From Pelagibacterium flavum (GTDB lineage Bacteria; Pseudomonadota; Alphaproteobacteria; Rhizobiales; Devosiaceae): a stretch of DNA of 64,000 nucleotides. Where the stretch lies: NCBI RefSeq assembly GCF_025854335.1, contig NZ_CP107716.1, forward strand, positions 3,713,001 through 3,777,000, written 5' to 3'. A program made the position numbers and the translations under genes. A model generated the notes under the pieces. The model did no database searches. It saw nothing but the letters and a program-made list of their open reading frames with translations, and was not told where the DNA came from. Below are positions 16,203 to 25,418 of this stretch, in pieces (the first letter of the stretch is position 1; the number at the start of each line of letters is the position of its first letter).

Positions 16203-16771
16203 TCGAAAGCGTGACCAATTGGATTGCCGAGAATTGGACCCATATCGCGCCGCTATTCGCAGTGGCTTTGGCATGGATTCTAAGCCGTTATTTTACCGCC
16301 GCGCCAAAACTAAAGTATGGGCGAGCAAACAATAGCTTTCACTCACTGGCTCTCCCGGAAGACAATAGAGCTAATATTTATTGCGAGAAGCTGTACTTCC
16401 AAAATATTGGCGGAAAGGCTGCGACAAATGTCCAGATCTCCTTCCGCAACGCCCCAACAGACATTTCGACTTATCCGCCACTTCAGTACGAGACGGCGCA
16501 GGGCAAGGACGGTCATTTCTTTTTAATGATACCGTCGATCGCGCCAAAAGAGCTAATTATTATTGACACAATTCACGTAAACGCCCCTACCGCTGAGATC
16601 ATAGCAGTTAGATGCTCGGAGGGTAGTGGCAAAGAGGTTCCGTTTTGGGTACTCCGCAGGTATGGCCGGATTGCAACATTTTTGGTCTTTGGGACGATGC
16701 TTCTTGGCGCCTATTATGCGCTTGTCCTCCTTTTCCAGTTCTTCGCAGCGGTGTTCGTATCTCAAGCTTGA
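16199..16771 (+). CDS. Uncharacterised membrane protein inserted between pheS and pheT
   Basis: 190 residues starting at 16199 and overlapping the pheS stop by 4 bp. There is one hydrophobic helix near the N-terminus (about 17-33, [17 protein letters not shown]) and one or two at the C-terminus (about 160-188, [20 protein letters not shown]). Between them is a probable beta-sandwich domain ([19 protein letters not shown] and [15 protein letters not shown]). I do not recognise a family. Base composition and codon choice are clearly more AT-rich than pheS and pheT on either side, so this looks like a transferred gene lodged in an essential operon, 44 bp before pheT. The frame is intact, with no sign of decay. 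Confidence 0.75.
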   Translation: MIESVTNWIAENWTHIAPLFAVALAWILSRYFTAAPKLKYGRANNSFHSLALPEDNRANIYCEKLYFQNIGGKAATNVQISFRNAPTDISTYPPLQYETAQGKDGHFFLMIPSIAPKELIIIDTIHVNAPTAEIIAVRCSEGSGKEVPFWVLRRYGRIATFLVFGTMLLGAYYALVLLFQFFAAVFVSQA

Positions 16772-16815
16772 TAGCTTGACCTGTCGCTGGGCGCTTAAAA
16801 ACACAGAGTAGCAAG

Positions 16816-19236
16816 ATGAAATTCACGATTTCCTGGCTCAAGGATCACCTCGAGACCACTGCGTCCAATGCCGAAATCATCGACACGCTGACCATGATCG
16901 GGCTCGAGGTCGAGGACGTGAGCGATAGCGGCGCGGCGCTCAAAAGCTTCGTGACCGCGCATGTGGTTTCCGCCGAGCAGCACCCCAATGCCGACAAGCT
17001 GAGGGTGTGCAAGGTGGATGCGGGCACCGGGGAATTGATCGATGTGGTGTGCGGCGCCCCCAATGCGCGCACGGGGCTGAAATCTGTCTTTGCCTTTGCG
17101 GGCACCTATATCCCCGGCAAGGACATCACCATCGGCAAGGGCAATATCCGCGGGCAGGTGTCGAACGGCATGCTGTGCTCGAATGCCGAGCTCGAGCTGT
17201 CCGACGATCATGACGGGATCATCGAGTTGCCCGAGGACGCGCCGATCGGCGTGCCCTACCCCGATTATGCGGGGATAGATGAGGTGGTGATCGATATCGG
17301 GCTGACACCGAACCGGGGTGACGCCACCGGGGTTTACGGCATTGCGCGCGACCTGGCCGCGGCGGGACTTGGCACGCTCAAGGCAACCGACATGTCGCCG
17401 GTGGCCTCCAAAGGCGCCAGCCCCATTGCGCCGCTGCCGCACGAATTTGCCGAGAGCGAGCCCAAAGCCATCCGCAAGTTTGCCGGCCGCTACATTGCCG
17501 GCATCAAGAACGGCCCCTCCCCCGATTGGCTGGCGCAGCGCCTGCGCGCCGTCGGGCTGCGCCCGATCAACGCCGTGGTGGACATCACCAATCTGGTCTC
17601 TCTGGGCTGGGGGCGTCCGCTGCATGCCTATGACGCGGCCAAGATCGAGGGACAGATGGTGCTGCGCAACGCACGCGGCGAGGCGTTCGAGGCACTCGAC
17701 AACAAGATCTATACGCTCGACGAAACCATGACGGTCATTGCCGACGACAAGGGCCCGCTCTGCCTTGGCGGGATCATTGGCGGCACCCGGTCGGGCGTTA
17801 CCGAAGAGACTGTCGATGTGTTCATGGAGTGCGCGAGCTGGGACCCCGAGCTGATAGCCCAGTCGGGCCGCAAGACCGGTATCATCTCCGATGCCCGCTA
17901 TCGCCTGGAGCGCTCGGTCGATCCGGCCCTGACCGAACCGGGACTGGAGCTTGCCACACGCCTTGTGCTGGAGCTGTGCGGCGGTGAGCCCATGGAGCCG
18001 GCCATTTCCGGCGAGGATGTTTTTCCCGATACCGTTGTGGAGTTCCCGCTTTCCGAAACCGCGCGCCTCACCGGGCTCGACGTTTCCCCCGACCGGGTGG
18101 AAGACATTCTGGGGCGGCTGGGCTTTGTGATGGAGGGCGACGGGCCCGTTCGGCATGTGACGGTGCCCTCGTGGCGCCCGGACGTGACGATCAAGGCGGA
18201 CCTCGTCGAAGAGGTGATGCGCATTGTGGGCGTTGACCGCGTGCCGGTCGAACCCTTGCCGCGGCTTTCCGGCGTGGCGCCGAAAATGCTGACCCCGATC
18301 CAGAACCGGCGCCGCATCGTGCGACGGACGCTGGCGGCGCGCGGCATGGACGAGGCCATGACCTGGTCGTTCATCTCCACCGACCTTGCCCAAGCCTTCG
18401 GTGGCGGCAAGCCCGAATTGCGGCTGGCCAATGCCATTGCTTCGGACATGACCGACATGCGGCCATCGCTGTTGCCAGGCCTGCTCATGGGCGCGGCGCG
18501 CAACGGAAATCGCGGGCTGGACGATGTTGCGCTGTTTGAAGTGGGGCAGGTGTTTTTCTCCGATACGCCCGAGGGCCAGCGCACGCACGCAACCGGCATC
18601 CGGACGGGCACGTGCGGGATCGGCGGGGCCGGACGGCACTGGCAGGGCAAGGCCGAAAAGGTCGGGGTTTACGACGCCAAGGCAGACCTCGGCGCGGCGC
18701 TCGATGCTCTGGGTGTCGATATCGACAAGGTGCAGGTGGTTTCCGAACCGGCACCCTGGAGCCATCCGGGGCGCGGCGGACGCATCCAGCTCGGGCCCAA
18801 ACTGATCCTTGGCTGGTTTGGGGAGCTGCATCCGGCAATGGCGGCAAAATTTGACCTTGGCGGCCCGGTTGCCGCGTTCGAGATCGATCTCGACGCGCTG
18901 CCCGAACCGCGCAAGAAGGCGACACGGGCCAAGCCGGCGCTGGCACTGTCCACGCTGCAGCCGGTGCGGCGCGATTTTGCCTTTGTTGTGGGTACAGATG
19001 TCGAAGCCGCAAATATCTTGCGCGCGGCCCGGGGTGCCGAAAAGGCGCTCGTCACCGAGGTGACGATCTTTGACGTTTTTTCCGGTGCTCATGTGGGCGA
19101 AGGCAACAAATCGGTGGCTATCGAAGTTACCCTGCAACCAAGGGACAAAACGCTGACCGATGAGGAGATCGAGGCGGTGTCGGGAAAGATCGTGGCGGCT
19201 GTAGAAAAAGCGACAGGGGGCGTGTTGCGTGGGTGA
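16816..19236 (+). CDS. pheT: Phenylalanine-tRNA ligase beta subunit
   Basis: 806 residues, full length. The N-terminal tRNA-binding EMAP-like domain is at about 40-150 (HPNADKLRVCKVDAG, NIRGQVSNGMLCS). B3/B4 editing domains follow (RPINAVVDITNLVSLGWGRPLHAYD; the editing pocket removes Tyr-tRNA-Phe), then B5, the catalytic-like core and the C-terminal ferredoxin-fold anticodon-binding domain (LQPVRRDFAFVVGTDV ... SVAIEVTLQPRDKTLTDEEI). The start follows AGAGTAGCAAG. The last 8 bp overlap the start of a glycosyltransferase gene, so envelope genes are coupled to this operon. Confidence 0.98.
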   Translation: MKFTISWLKDHLETTASNAEIIDTLTMIGLEVEDVSDSGAALKSFVTAHVVSAEQHPNADKLRVCKVDAGTGELIDVVCGAPNARTGLKSVFAFAGTYIPGKDITIGKGNIRGQVSNGMLCSNAELELSDDHDGIIELPEDAPIGVPYPDYAGIDEVVIDIGLTPNRGDATGVYGIARDLAAAGLGTLKATDMSPVASKGASPIAPLPHEFAESEPKAIRKFAGRYIAGIKNGPSPDWLAQRLRAVGLRPINAVVDITNLVSLGWGRPLHAYDAAKIEGQMVLRNARGEAFEALDNKIYTLDETMTVIADDKGPLCLGGIIGGTRSGVTEETVDVFMECASWDPELIAQSGRKTGIISDARYRLERSVDPALTEPGLELATRLVLELCGGEPMEPAISGEDVFPDTVVEFPLSETARLTGLDVSPDRVEDILGRLGFVMEGDGPVRHVTVPSWRPDVTIKADLVEEVMRIVGVDRVPVEPLPRLSGVAPKMLTPIQNRRRIVRRTLAARGMDEAMTWSFISTDLAQAFGGGKPELRLANAIASDMTDMRPSLLPGLLMGAARNGNRGLDDVALFEVGQVFFSDTPEGQRTHATGIRTGTCGIGGAGRHWQGKAEKVGVYDAKADLGAALDALGVDIDKVQVVSEPAPWSHPGRGGRIQLGPKLILGWFGELHPAMAAKFDLGGPVAAFEIDLDALPEPRKKATRAKPALALSTLQPVRRDFAFVVGTDVEAANILRAARGAEKALVTEVTIFDVFSGAHVGEGNKSVAIEVTLQPRDKTLTDEEIEAVSGKIVAAVEKATGGVLRG

Positions 19237-20413
19237 GGCTGCCCTCCGCCGGGCTGGAGCGCAGGTTCTGCGAACCGAGTTGAGCTTTGCGGCGCTGTCT
19301 GCGGACAACCCCGCACGGCGTCGGCCGCGATCGCCATGGCGTCCCCGTCCGGCCGGTTTCTGGACGGCATTCGAGGACAAGGCGCTTTATTACGACGCGT
19401 TCCGGGCCGTGAACGGCAAGGACGTTCTGCTGGTCGGCCCGACACCACTCAATCTTCGGTCCGGGCTTGCGGCGGCGCGCTACAGTGCGCTTCCGTCGGG
19501 GACGACGCTCAAGGCCGAATTGTTCCCCTCGCGCTCGACCATGCTGACCCGGCTTGCCGATGTGCCTGCCGATGCACAGGAGGTGCGGGTCGAGGCGTTC
19601 GGCGAGACTTTCGATCTGGCCATCCAGCCCAATTTCTCGACTGCCCTTTCGGGCGCGCGAATCCTGTTCACGATCAACAAGAACAACCGGCTCGAATGGA
19701 TCGCCGATTGGGCGCATTGGCATGCGGCGCTGCATGGCACCGATACGGTGATCCTGTTCGACAACGGTTCGACCGATTATACGATCGATCAACTGGAAGC
19801 CACCCTGGCCGGCGTTGACGGGCTCAAGAGGGTGATCGTCATCGACGTGCCGCACAAGTTCGGGCCGATCGACACCTCGGTCCTGGTCACCAAGTTCTAT
19901 CCGCGCTTCTTGCAGATATCGATGACCAACCTGGCGCTGCGCCGGTTCGGGATGGACGCGGAAGGCTTGCTCGATTGCGACATTGACGAGCTGACCTGGG
20001 CGGAGGGCCAATCGGTTTACCAGCGGGCCGGCCAAAGCGCTGTGGGCGTTGTGCGCATGCGCGGGCGGTGGATCGAAGCGGCGCGGGCCCCCGATATGGA
20101 GGCTCGCCATCACGCCTTCCGGCACAGGCTGGCCAATTTCCGCCATCGGCTATCGCCACCCAAATGGGTTCTGGATCCGCGCCGCGACTGGGTGAAACCC
20201 CTATCGGTCCACCCCTATCTCCACCGCATCCACGGCGCCCCCATAACGGCCCGCCAGCTTGATGACACTGCTATGTTCTTCCACTTCAAAGGCATCAACA
20301 CCAATTGGAAGGAAGAGCGGACAGGAAACGGGAAAACACCCGGGCAGGTCAGGATCGACGATAGGCTTGCCGCCGCCATGTCGGCTTTCGCCGCGCAAAT
20401 CAACGGGGCCTGA
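19229..20413 (+). CDS. Glycosyltransferase (family 92 / DUF23-like)
   Basis: 394 residues from a GTG at 19229 inside the pheT stop region. The GT-A-type core is seen as LFTINKNNRLEWIADWAHWH, then TVILFDNGSTDYT and the metal-binding D-x-D in LDCDIDELTWAEG. These match the family 92-like group of sugar transferases (Glyco_tranf_2_4 type). A conserved H-rich C-terminal motif FFHFKGINTNWK is present. It would transfer a sugar to a glycan or lipid acceptor. No signal peptide is evident. It is followed 8 bp later by an O-antigen-ligase-like gene, suggesting surface polysaccharide work. The first 40 residues are Arg/Pro-rich and may not be part of the fold; the true start could be internal. Confidence 0.8.
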   Translation: MGEAALRRAGAQVLRTELSFAALSADNPARRRPRSPWRPRPAGFWTAFEDKALYYDAFRAVNGKDVLLVGPTPLNLRSGLAAARYSALPSGTTLKAELFPSRSTMLTRLADVPADAQEVRVEAFGETFDLAIQPNFSTALSGARILFTINKNNRLEWIADWAHWHAALHGTDTVILFDNGSTDYTIDQLEATLAGVDGLKRVIVIDVPHKFGPIDTSVLVTKFYPRFLQISMTNLALRRFGMDAEGLLDCDIDELTWAEGQSVYQRAGQSAVGVVRMRGRWIEAARAPDMEARHHAFRHRLANFRHRLSPPKWVLDPRRDWVKPLSVHPYLHRIHGAPITARQLDDTAMFFHFKGINTNWKEERTGNGKTPGQVRIDDRLAAAMSAFAAQINGA

Positions 20414-20421
20414 GCGGGCAG

Positions 20422-21567
20422 ATGTTCGAAGCGATACGCGCGACGCTTTTGGTTTCCGGGTTGGTCTTTCCGGGGATTGCCGCCTATACGGCGGTTTACG
20501 TGACCCTGGGCATAATGCTGGCGATGGCGGCGACGGTGAGAAGATCGCATCTTGCCTCCCCCGTGATGTTGGCTGTTTTTGCTGCATTTGGCGCCATCGT
20601 GCTTTCCATCCTGCTCAATGGCGGAAGTGCCGGGAATTGGACGACCCTTGCGATGGTCCTTCCTTTCATCGCCGTGCCCCTGACAGGTGCGGGGCTGGTG
20701 AGCGTAACGCCGCGCCAGTTCGCGACATTTTGCCTGCTGGGCGCGCTGGCGGCGCTTGTGGTTGGCCTTGTCGATATCTTTGCATTGGACCTTCGCCGGG
20801 CCGGGGGCGAGAACAACCCGATCCATTATGCGAGCCTTGCGGGCATGCTGGGGATGGTCAGCCTGATCGGCGCGGTGGGGCATAAAGACCGCCTGCGCTA
20901 TGTCTTTCTGCTCGGCCCGGCCGCGGCGTTTGCCACGGCGCTGCTTTCGGGATCACGGGGGCCGTTGCTGGCCGATGGGATAATGTTTTTCATCGCGATC
21001 GGGGCCGTCTGGAGTGATCGGCGGCTTCTCCAGGCGCTTCTGGTATTTCCGCTGGCGGGGCTGGCCGCGATCATAGTGTCGGGCGAGGGGGAGCGGGCGC
21101 TGCTGTTGTTCAGCGGCATTTTTTCCGAAACCACGATGCGATCGGACAGCAACAGGCTGATGATGTATCAGGCGGCAGCGCACATGTTCACGACCTCGCC
21201 CTTATGGGGTCATGGATTCGAAAATTTCATGGAAATTGCCGGCACGCTTTATCCGCCCATCGCGCGCTACGACAATTTGCATTCCGATATTTCCAACCTT
21301 GTGGCCGTTGGCGGGATATTAGGTGCGATCGGTTATGTGGGGCTGGTCGGCGCTCCGCTTTTCGCGCTTTTAAACCCGCTGGCTCGGCAGAACCGGACGC
21401 TTGTGACGCTTGCGTTGATGGTTTCGGTGGGCAATGGCGTTCTGGGACTGACCAATGCCATCATCGGATTGCTGCCGCAAATGACGCTGATGGTGCTCAT
21501 GACCGGGTATGTGCTTGCCCTCGAGCGCGGGGCAACCGCGCTGAAGGACCAAGGAGCGCTGCATTGA
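20422..21567 (+). CDS. O-antigen ligase / polymerase-like membrane protein (Wzy/WaaL superfamily)
   Basis: 381 residues with about ten transmembrane helices across the length. The periplasmic loop has the superfamily pattern: SGSRGPLLA in the middle, then MRSDSNRLMMYQAAAHMFTTSPLWGHGFENF and DNLHSDISNLVAVGGILGAIGY, the D-N-x-H-S-D region typical of O-antigen ligases. Such proteins transfer or polymerise polysaccharide from an undecaprenol carrier on the periplasmic face. The upstream glycosyltransferase supports a surface-glycan role. Ligase and polymerase cannot be told apart from sequence alone. The stop overlaps the TTG start of trhO. Confidence 0.85.
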   Translation: MFEAIRATLLVSGLVFPGIAAYTAVYVTLGIMLAMAATVRRSHLASPVMLAVFAAFGAIVLSILLNGGSAGNWTTLAMVLPFIAVPLTGAGLVSVTPRQFATFCLLGALAALVVGLVDIFALDLRRAGGENNPIHYASLAGMLGMVSLIGAVGHKDRLRYVFLLGPAAAFATALLSGSRGPLLADGIMFFIAIGAVWSDRRLLQALLVFPLAGLAAIIVSGEGERALLLFSGIFSETTMRSDSNRLMMYQAAAHMFTTSPLWGHGFENFMEIAGTLYPPIARYDNLHSDISNLVAVGGILGAIGYVGLVGAPLFALLNPLARQNRTLVTLALMVSVGNGVLGLTNAIIGLLPQMTLMVLMTGYVLALERGATALKDQGALH

Positions 21568-22568
21568 GCCACGCCATCAAAATCCTCGCGATCTATAAAT
21601 TCGTCGATCAGCCGGACTTTGAATCCCTCAAGACACCGCTGGCGGAGTTTTGTTGTGCGCGGGGGATCAAGGGGACGTTGCTCGTGGCGCCCGAGGGGAT
21701 CAACGGGACGGTGGCGGGGGCGCCCGAGGCGATCGATGCGCTGGTGGGATGGCTCAATGACGGCAACATCTTCGGCGGGCGGTTCCGGGGAGCCGAGATC
21801 AAATATTCGTTTGCCGAAAGCCAGCCGTTCTATCGCATGAAAGTGCGGCTGAAGCCCGAGATCGTGACGCTGCGAGCCCCGGAGGCCAATCCGGGCCGGC
21901 AGGTTGGCACCTATGTCGACCCCCGGGACTGGAACGATCTGATCGACCAGGACGATGTGGTGGTCATCGATACGCGCAATGATTACGAGGTGGCGCTGGG
22001 AACGTTCCGGAACGCGAAAGACCCGCATACAGCGAGTTTTACCGAGTTCAAGGATTACGTTTCCAAAACGCTGGACCCCAAAAAGCACAAGAAAGTCGCC
22101 ATGTTCTGCACTGGCGGAATACGGTGCGAAAAGGCCTCGTCCTACATGCTGGCGCAGGGGTTCGAGGAGGTGTTCCACCTCAAGGGCGGCATCCTCAATT
22201 ATCTCGAACAAGTGCCCGAAGACAAAAGCCTTTGGGATGGGGAGTGTTTCGTTTTCGATGAGCGCGTTTCGGTGCGCCATGGACTGGAAATCGGCGATGC
22301 GCAATTGTGCCGGGCCTGCCGTCAGCCCCTGACGCCAGCCGACCGGGACCGCGAAGAGTTCATCGAAGGCGTGCAGTGCCACCATTGCGCAGGCGAAGAG
22401 AACGCAGCCAGGCGCCAGGCCGCAGCCGAGCGGCAAAGGCAGATCGAGTTGGCCGCGGCGCGTGGCGAGGCTCATATCGGCGAAGACGTGAGAAAGGCCG
22501 CAGAACAGCGGCGGCTGGCCAACAAGGCGCGGCGCGAGGCGGATCGGACCCGAAACCGAAAGGGGTAA
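21564..22568 (+). CDS. trhO: tRNA uridine(34) hydroxylase (rhodanese-like, YceA family)
   Basis: 334 residues from a TTG at 21564, supported by AAGGAG at about 21550 and by homology starting LSHAIKILAIYKFVD; the frame upstream of this runs through the ligase gene in another frame. The N-terminal domain has VAPEGINGTVAG. The central rhodanese domain has VVVIDTRNDYE and the active-site loop MFCTGGIRCEKASSYM with its cysteine. The C-terminus adds a Cys pair (CRACRQP and CHHCAGEEN, probably metal-binding) and a charged helix. The family makes 5-hydroxyuridine at tRNA wobble position 34. Expression is probably coupled to the upstream membrane gene. Confidence 0.94.
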   Translation: MSHAIKILAIYKFVDQPDFESLKTPLAEFCCARGIKGTLLVAPEGINGTVAGAPEAIDALVGWLNDGNIFGGRFRGAEIKYSFAESQPFYRMKVRLKPEIVTLRAPEANPGRQVGTYVDPRDWNDLIDQDDVVVIDTRNDYEVALGTFRNAKDPHTASFTEFKDYVSKTLDPKKHKKVAMFCTGGIRCEKASSYMLAQGFEEVFHLKGGILNYLEQVPEDKSLWDGECFVFDERVSVRHGLEIGDAQLCRACRQPLTPADRDREEFIEGVQCHHCAGEENAARRQAAAERQRQIELAAARGEAHIGEDVRKAAEQRRLANKARREADRTRNRKG

Positions 22569-22571
22569 CCC

Positions 22572-22922
22572 ATGGCGGTCAAACGGATCGTTGCCAATAT
22601 CGAGGGCTCGCCCGAGACGGCAGCGCGGTTTTATGCAGACCTGCTCGGACTGGACACCATGATGGACATGGGCTGGATCCGCACCTATGGCACCGACGGG
22701 CAGATGTCGGTTCAGATGAGCATCATGTCAGAGGGCGGGTCGGGCACGCCGGTGCCCGACATATCCATCGAGGTCGACGATGTCGATTCCGTGCTGGAAA
22801 AAGCGCGGGCCATGGGCATTAACATCGAATACGGCCCGGCAGACGAGCCCTGGGGCGTGCGACGCTTTTACGTGCGCGATCCGTTCGGCAAGCTCATCAA
22901 CATTCTTTCACACGTTCAGTAG
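22572..22922 (+). CDS. VOC family (glyoxalase/bleomycin-resistance fold) protein
   Basis: 116 residues. It starts KRIVANIEGSPETAARFYAD, the usual first beta-alpha unit of the vicinal-oxygen-chelate fold, with ISIEVDDVDSVLEKARAMG and the closing WGVRRFYVRDPFGKLINIL motif. VOC proteins bind metal and catalyse isomerisation, dioxygenation or drug sequestration. Two of the usual metal ligands are not obvious in the first half, so activity cannot be assigned. It starts 3 bp after trhO in the same operon and overlaps the convergent acetyltransferase gene by 7 bp. Confidence 0.88.
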   Translation: MAVKRIVANIEGSPETAARFYADLLGLDTMMDMGWIRTYGTDGQMSVQMSIMSEGGSGTPVPDISIEVDDVDSVLEKARAMGINIEYGPADEPWGVRRFYVRDPFGKLINILSHVQ

Positions 22923-23449
22923 CCACGCGGCGGGGCGGGATCGTCGTTGAGGATCAGGTACATATTGACCTGATCGAGCCAACGGCCATGCTTGAAACCC
23001 GATTGGGGCAGGATGCCGAGCATCTCAAAGCCATGCCGGACGTGAAAACGGATCGAATTTTCGTTCTTTGAGTCGATGACCCCGACCATAAGATGAAAGC
23101 CCTTGGCTTTCGCGTCGTCAATCAGGGCAGCCATCAGCGCCGAGCCCACCCCCCTGCCCTGCGCCTCGTCGCGCAGATAGATCGAATGCTCGACGGTCTT
23201 TCTATAGCCCGAGCGCGAGCGATAGGTGCCGTAGCTGCCGTGGCCGAGAACGCGGCCGTCCTCTTCGGCGACCAGAACGGCAAAGCCGTTTGCGTTGCGC
23301 TCATCCAGCCATGCCTTGCGATCGGCCAGGGTCTCCTCGGTTTCGCTCCAGATGGCGTCGAGCCTGCGGATGGCATCGTTGTGGATGTCGAGGATCTGGG
23401 GCAGATCGCTGTCAGTGGCGGGGCGGATATTCATTTGGGGCAATTGCAC
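22916..23449 (-). CDS. GNAT family N-acetyltransferase (phosphinothricin acetyltransferase-like)
   Basis: 177 residues; the start could also be the ATG at 23434 (MNIRPATDSDLPQILDIHND). The acetyl-CoA binding loop is LRDEAQGRGVGSALMAALI. Motifs VEHSIYLRD, VGVIDSKNENSIRFHVRHGFEMLG and SGFKHGRWLDQVNMYL match the PAT/Bar-type branch that acetylates phosphinothricin, methionine sulfoximine or related amino compounds. It is divergent from the LysR regulator 73 bp away, so the LysR protein may control it. Confidence 0.92.
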   Translation of the reverse strand: MQLPQMNIRPATDSDLPQILDIHNDAIRRLDAIWSETEETLADRKAWLDERNANGFAVLVAEEDGRVLGHGSYGTYRSRSGYRKTVEHSIYLRDEAQGRGVGSALMAALIDDAKAKGFHLMVGVIDSKNENSIRFHVRHGFEMLGILPQSGFKHGRWLDQVNMYLILNDDPAPPRGY

Positions 23450-23484
23450 CTGTTCAAATCGGAATAACTGATGGTAAAATGAAA

Positions 23485-23517
23485 TGATATAGAAGTATCA
23501 ATTCTACCAATAGAATT
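23485..23517. promoter_or_regulatory. Paired palindromes in the GNAT-lysR gap (candidate LysR sites)
   Basis: TGATA (23485-23489) with TATCA (23496-23500), and AATTCTA (23500-23506), CCAA, TAGAATT (23511-23517), just upstream of the lysR ATG at 23523. Dyad sites of this type in a divergent gap are where LysR-type proteins usually bind. Confidence 0.45.
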
Positions 23518-23522
23518 TCCTT

Positions 23523-24437
23523 ATGGATATAGATCAACTCCGCACGTTCGACCGGATCGCGCGCGACTTAAGCTTCACCAAGGCGGCGGCTCGGCTCAAC
23601 GTGACCCAGGCCACGGTTTCGATGCGTGTACGGGTGCTCGAAGACTTCCTCGGTGTGCAGCTTTTTACGCGCGGGCGCAAGGTGACTCTGACCGATCAGG
23701 GCATGACCTTCCTGCCCTATGCGCGGCGCATTCTCAACTCGGTCCAGGAAGGCCGCGAGGCTCTGCGGCGGGTCGAGCGTGGACGGATCACCGTCGCTTC
23801 GTTGCGGTCCATGGTGACGCCGCTGATCTCGGAAAGTCTTTTGCGTTTTCAGGAGAGACACCGGGAGGTCGATGTGATCGTGCGCGAGGGGCACCACAAT
23901 CACGTCACTGCCATGCTGCACGACCGGGTGGCGGAGCTGGGGATCATCGCCTGGCCCAATCTCGACCCGCTTGTGCCCGAGATCTATCCGATTGTGGTGA
24001 TGCGCGAACCGGTGCCGCTGGTGCTGGCACCGCACCTGGCGGCGCAGCTTGAGCCCAACCCGAGCCTGGCCGATGTGCTGGCGTTGGTTCCAAGGGTGAT
24101 TTCGCTGCGCTGGTGGCAGGTGGATCCCGAAGGCGCAACCGCGTTGGTGCGGCGAGCCCAGACGAGCGTGGAAATTCCCACGGGGCCGGCAAGGCGGCTG
24201 GCGCTGGCCGGAGAGGGGTTGGGGTTTTTCGTGCGCTCAACGGTGCGCCGCGAGATCGAGCGGGGCGAGCTGGTCGAGATCACGCCGCGCGATTTCATGC
24301 CACTGCATCGCGACATCGCCATCGTGGCGCTGTCGAAATCGGCTTTCGAGCGCGACATGGTGCGCGATTTCGCACGTGAAGTGGCAAAGGAAGCCGCGGC
24401 GCTGGGGACGATCCTTGAAGACCGGCTGAACGATTAG
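23523..24437 (+). CDS. LysR family transcriptional regulator
   Basis: 304 residues. The N-terminal winged HTH starts DIDQLRTFDRIARDLSFTKAA and ARLNVTQATVSMRVRVLEDFLGVQLFTRG, followed by a periplasmic-binding-protein-like effector domain (about 90-295). It is divergent from the GNAT acetyltransferase with two palindromes between them, so it probably controls that gene and itself. The 3' end overlaps the convergent alpha/beta hydrolase by 4 bp. The effector is unknown. Confidence 0.94.
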   Translation: MDIDQLRTFDRIARDLSFTKAAARLNVTQATVSMRVRVLEDFLGVQLFTRGRKVTLTDQGMTFLPYARRILNSVQEGREALRRVERGRITVASLRSMVTPLISESLLRFQERHREVDVIVREGHHNHVTAMLHDRVAELGIIAWPNLDPLVPEIYPIVVMREPVPLVLAPHLAAQLEPNPSLADVLALVPRVISLRWWQVDPEGATALVRRAQTSVEIPTGPARRLALAGEGLGFFVRSTVRREIERGELVEITPRDFMPLHRDIAIVALSKSAFERDMVRDFAREVAKEAAALGTILEDRLND

Positions 24438-25222
24438 AGCAACCGCTCGATGGTCTGGCGCAGCAGGTCGAGATCGCTGTCACGCGAGAGGCGATGATCG
24501 CCATCGGGGATGAGGGTAAAGGTGACCGGATCGGAGACGAGGTGGCTGACCAGTTTCAGCGCGTGAGCCGGGGGCACGTCGGTATCATTGCCGCCCTGCA
24601 GGATGGCCACGGGACAGTGCGTGCGGATGGGAGCGCCGAACAGGATATGGTTTTCTCCGTCCTCGATCAGCGCGCGGGTGAGGACATAGGGTTCGTCCGA
24701 GTAGTCGGACGGTTGTTCCACCCTGCCCTTTTCCCACAGGTCGAGCAGTTCGGCATCGGTGAAGGTTTCGCGCATCAGATCGCGGGTCATGTCGGTGGCC
24801 GGAGCGATAAGCACCATGGCCTTGACCCGATCCACGCCGCGCTGGCGCAGGGCGCGATTGACCAGAAGGGCCAGCCAGCCGCCCATTGACGAGCCGACAA
24901 CGATCTGGGGACCCTCTGTTGTGTCAAATACAGCCAGCGCCTCTTCGAGCCAGCGCGAAATCGTGCCGTGGAGAAAAGTGCCACCCGATTGCCCATGGCC
25001 GGAATAATCGAACCGGGTGACCGCCAGCCCCTTTTGCGCGCCGAAGTCGGCGAGCGCCTCGGCCTTGGAGCCGATCATGTCGGACTTGAACCCACCCAGC
25101 CAGAACAGGCCGGGCGTGCCGCCGGGGCGGCGCAGGGTGGCGATTTCGCGCGCATCGTCGCCGTGACCCACGGTCAGGGTGGCAGATCTGTCGCGCATTG
25201 CATTTTCCGGCTCGAACACCAT
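24434..25222 (-). CDS. Alpha/beta hydrolase
   Basis: 262 residues; an internal ATG at 25198 is a plausible alternative start, with GGAAA just upstream. The nucleophile elbow is VVGSSMGGWLALL (Ser at about 103), the acid is likely Asp in QGGNDTDVPPAHAL, and the catalytic His is in DGDHRLSRDSDL. The oxyanion region is WLGGFKSDMIGSKAEAL, and TRFDYSGHGQSGG is typical of the fold. The pattern resembles the ABHD10-like esterases, which hydrolyse acyl esters or thioesters. No neighbour suggests a substrate. Confidence 0.9.
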   Translation of the reverse strand: MVFEPENAMRDRSATLTVGHGDDAREIATLRRPGGTPGLFWLGGFKSDMIGSKAEALADFGAQKGLAVTRFDYSGHGQSGGTFLHGTISRWLEEALAVFDTTEGPQIVVGSSMGGWLALLVNRALRQRGVDRVKAMVLIAPATDMTRDLMRETFTDAELLDLWEKGRVEQPSDYSDEPYVLTRALIEDGENHILFGAPIRTHCPVAILQGGNDTDVPPAHALKLVSHLVSDPVTFTLIPDGDHRLSRDSDLDLLRQTIERLL

Positions 25223-25418
25223 ATCGGGGATGTAGCCGCTGGGCCGTCAGATCGCAAGACCGCTTCACAGGCGATTGGCGAGCGAGCGGCATGGCGGTAT
25301 GGCACGAGGTCTGCTTTGCCTGTTGACTTTGGGCCAGTTTACCAAGATTTTAGACGGGTTGCGCCAGCCATGAGCAGGCGTGCGCAGCTATGGGAAACCA
25401 CTGAAAGGAAATTCAGCC

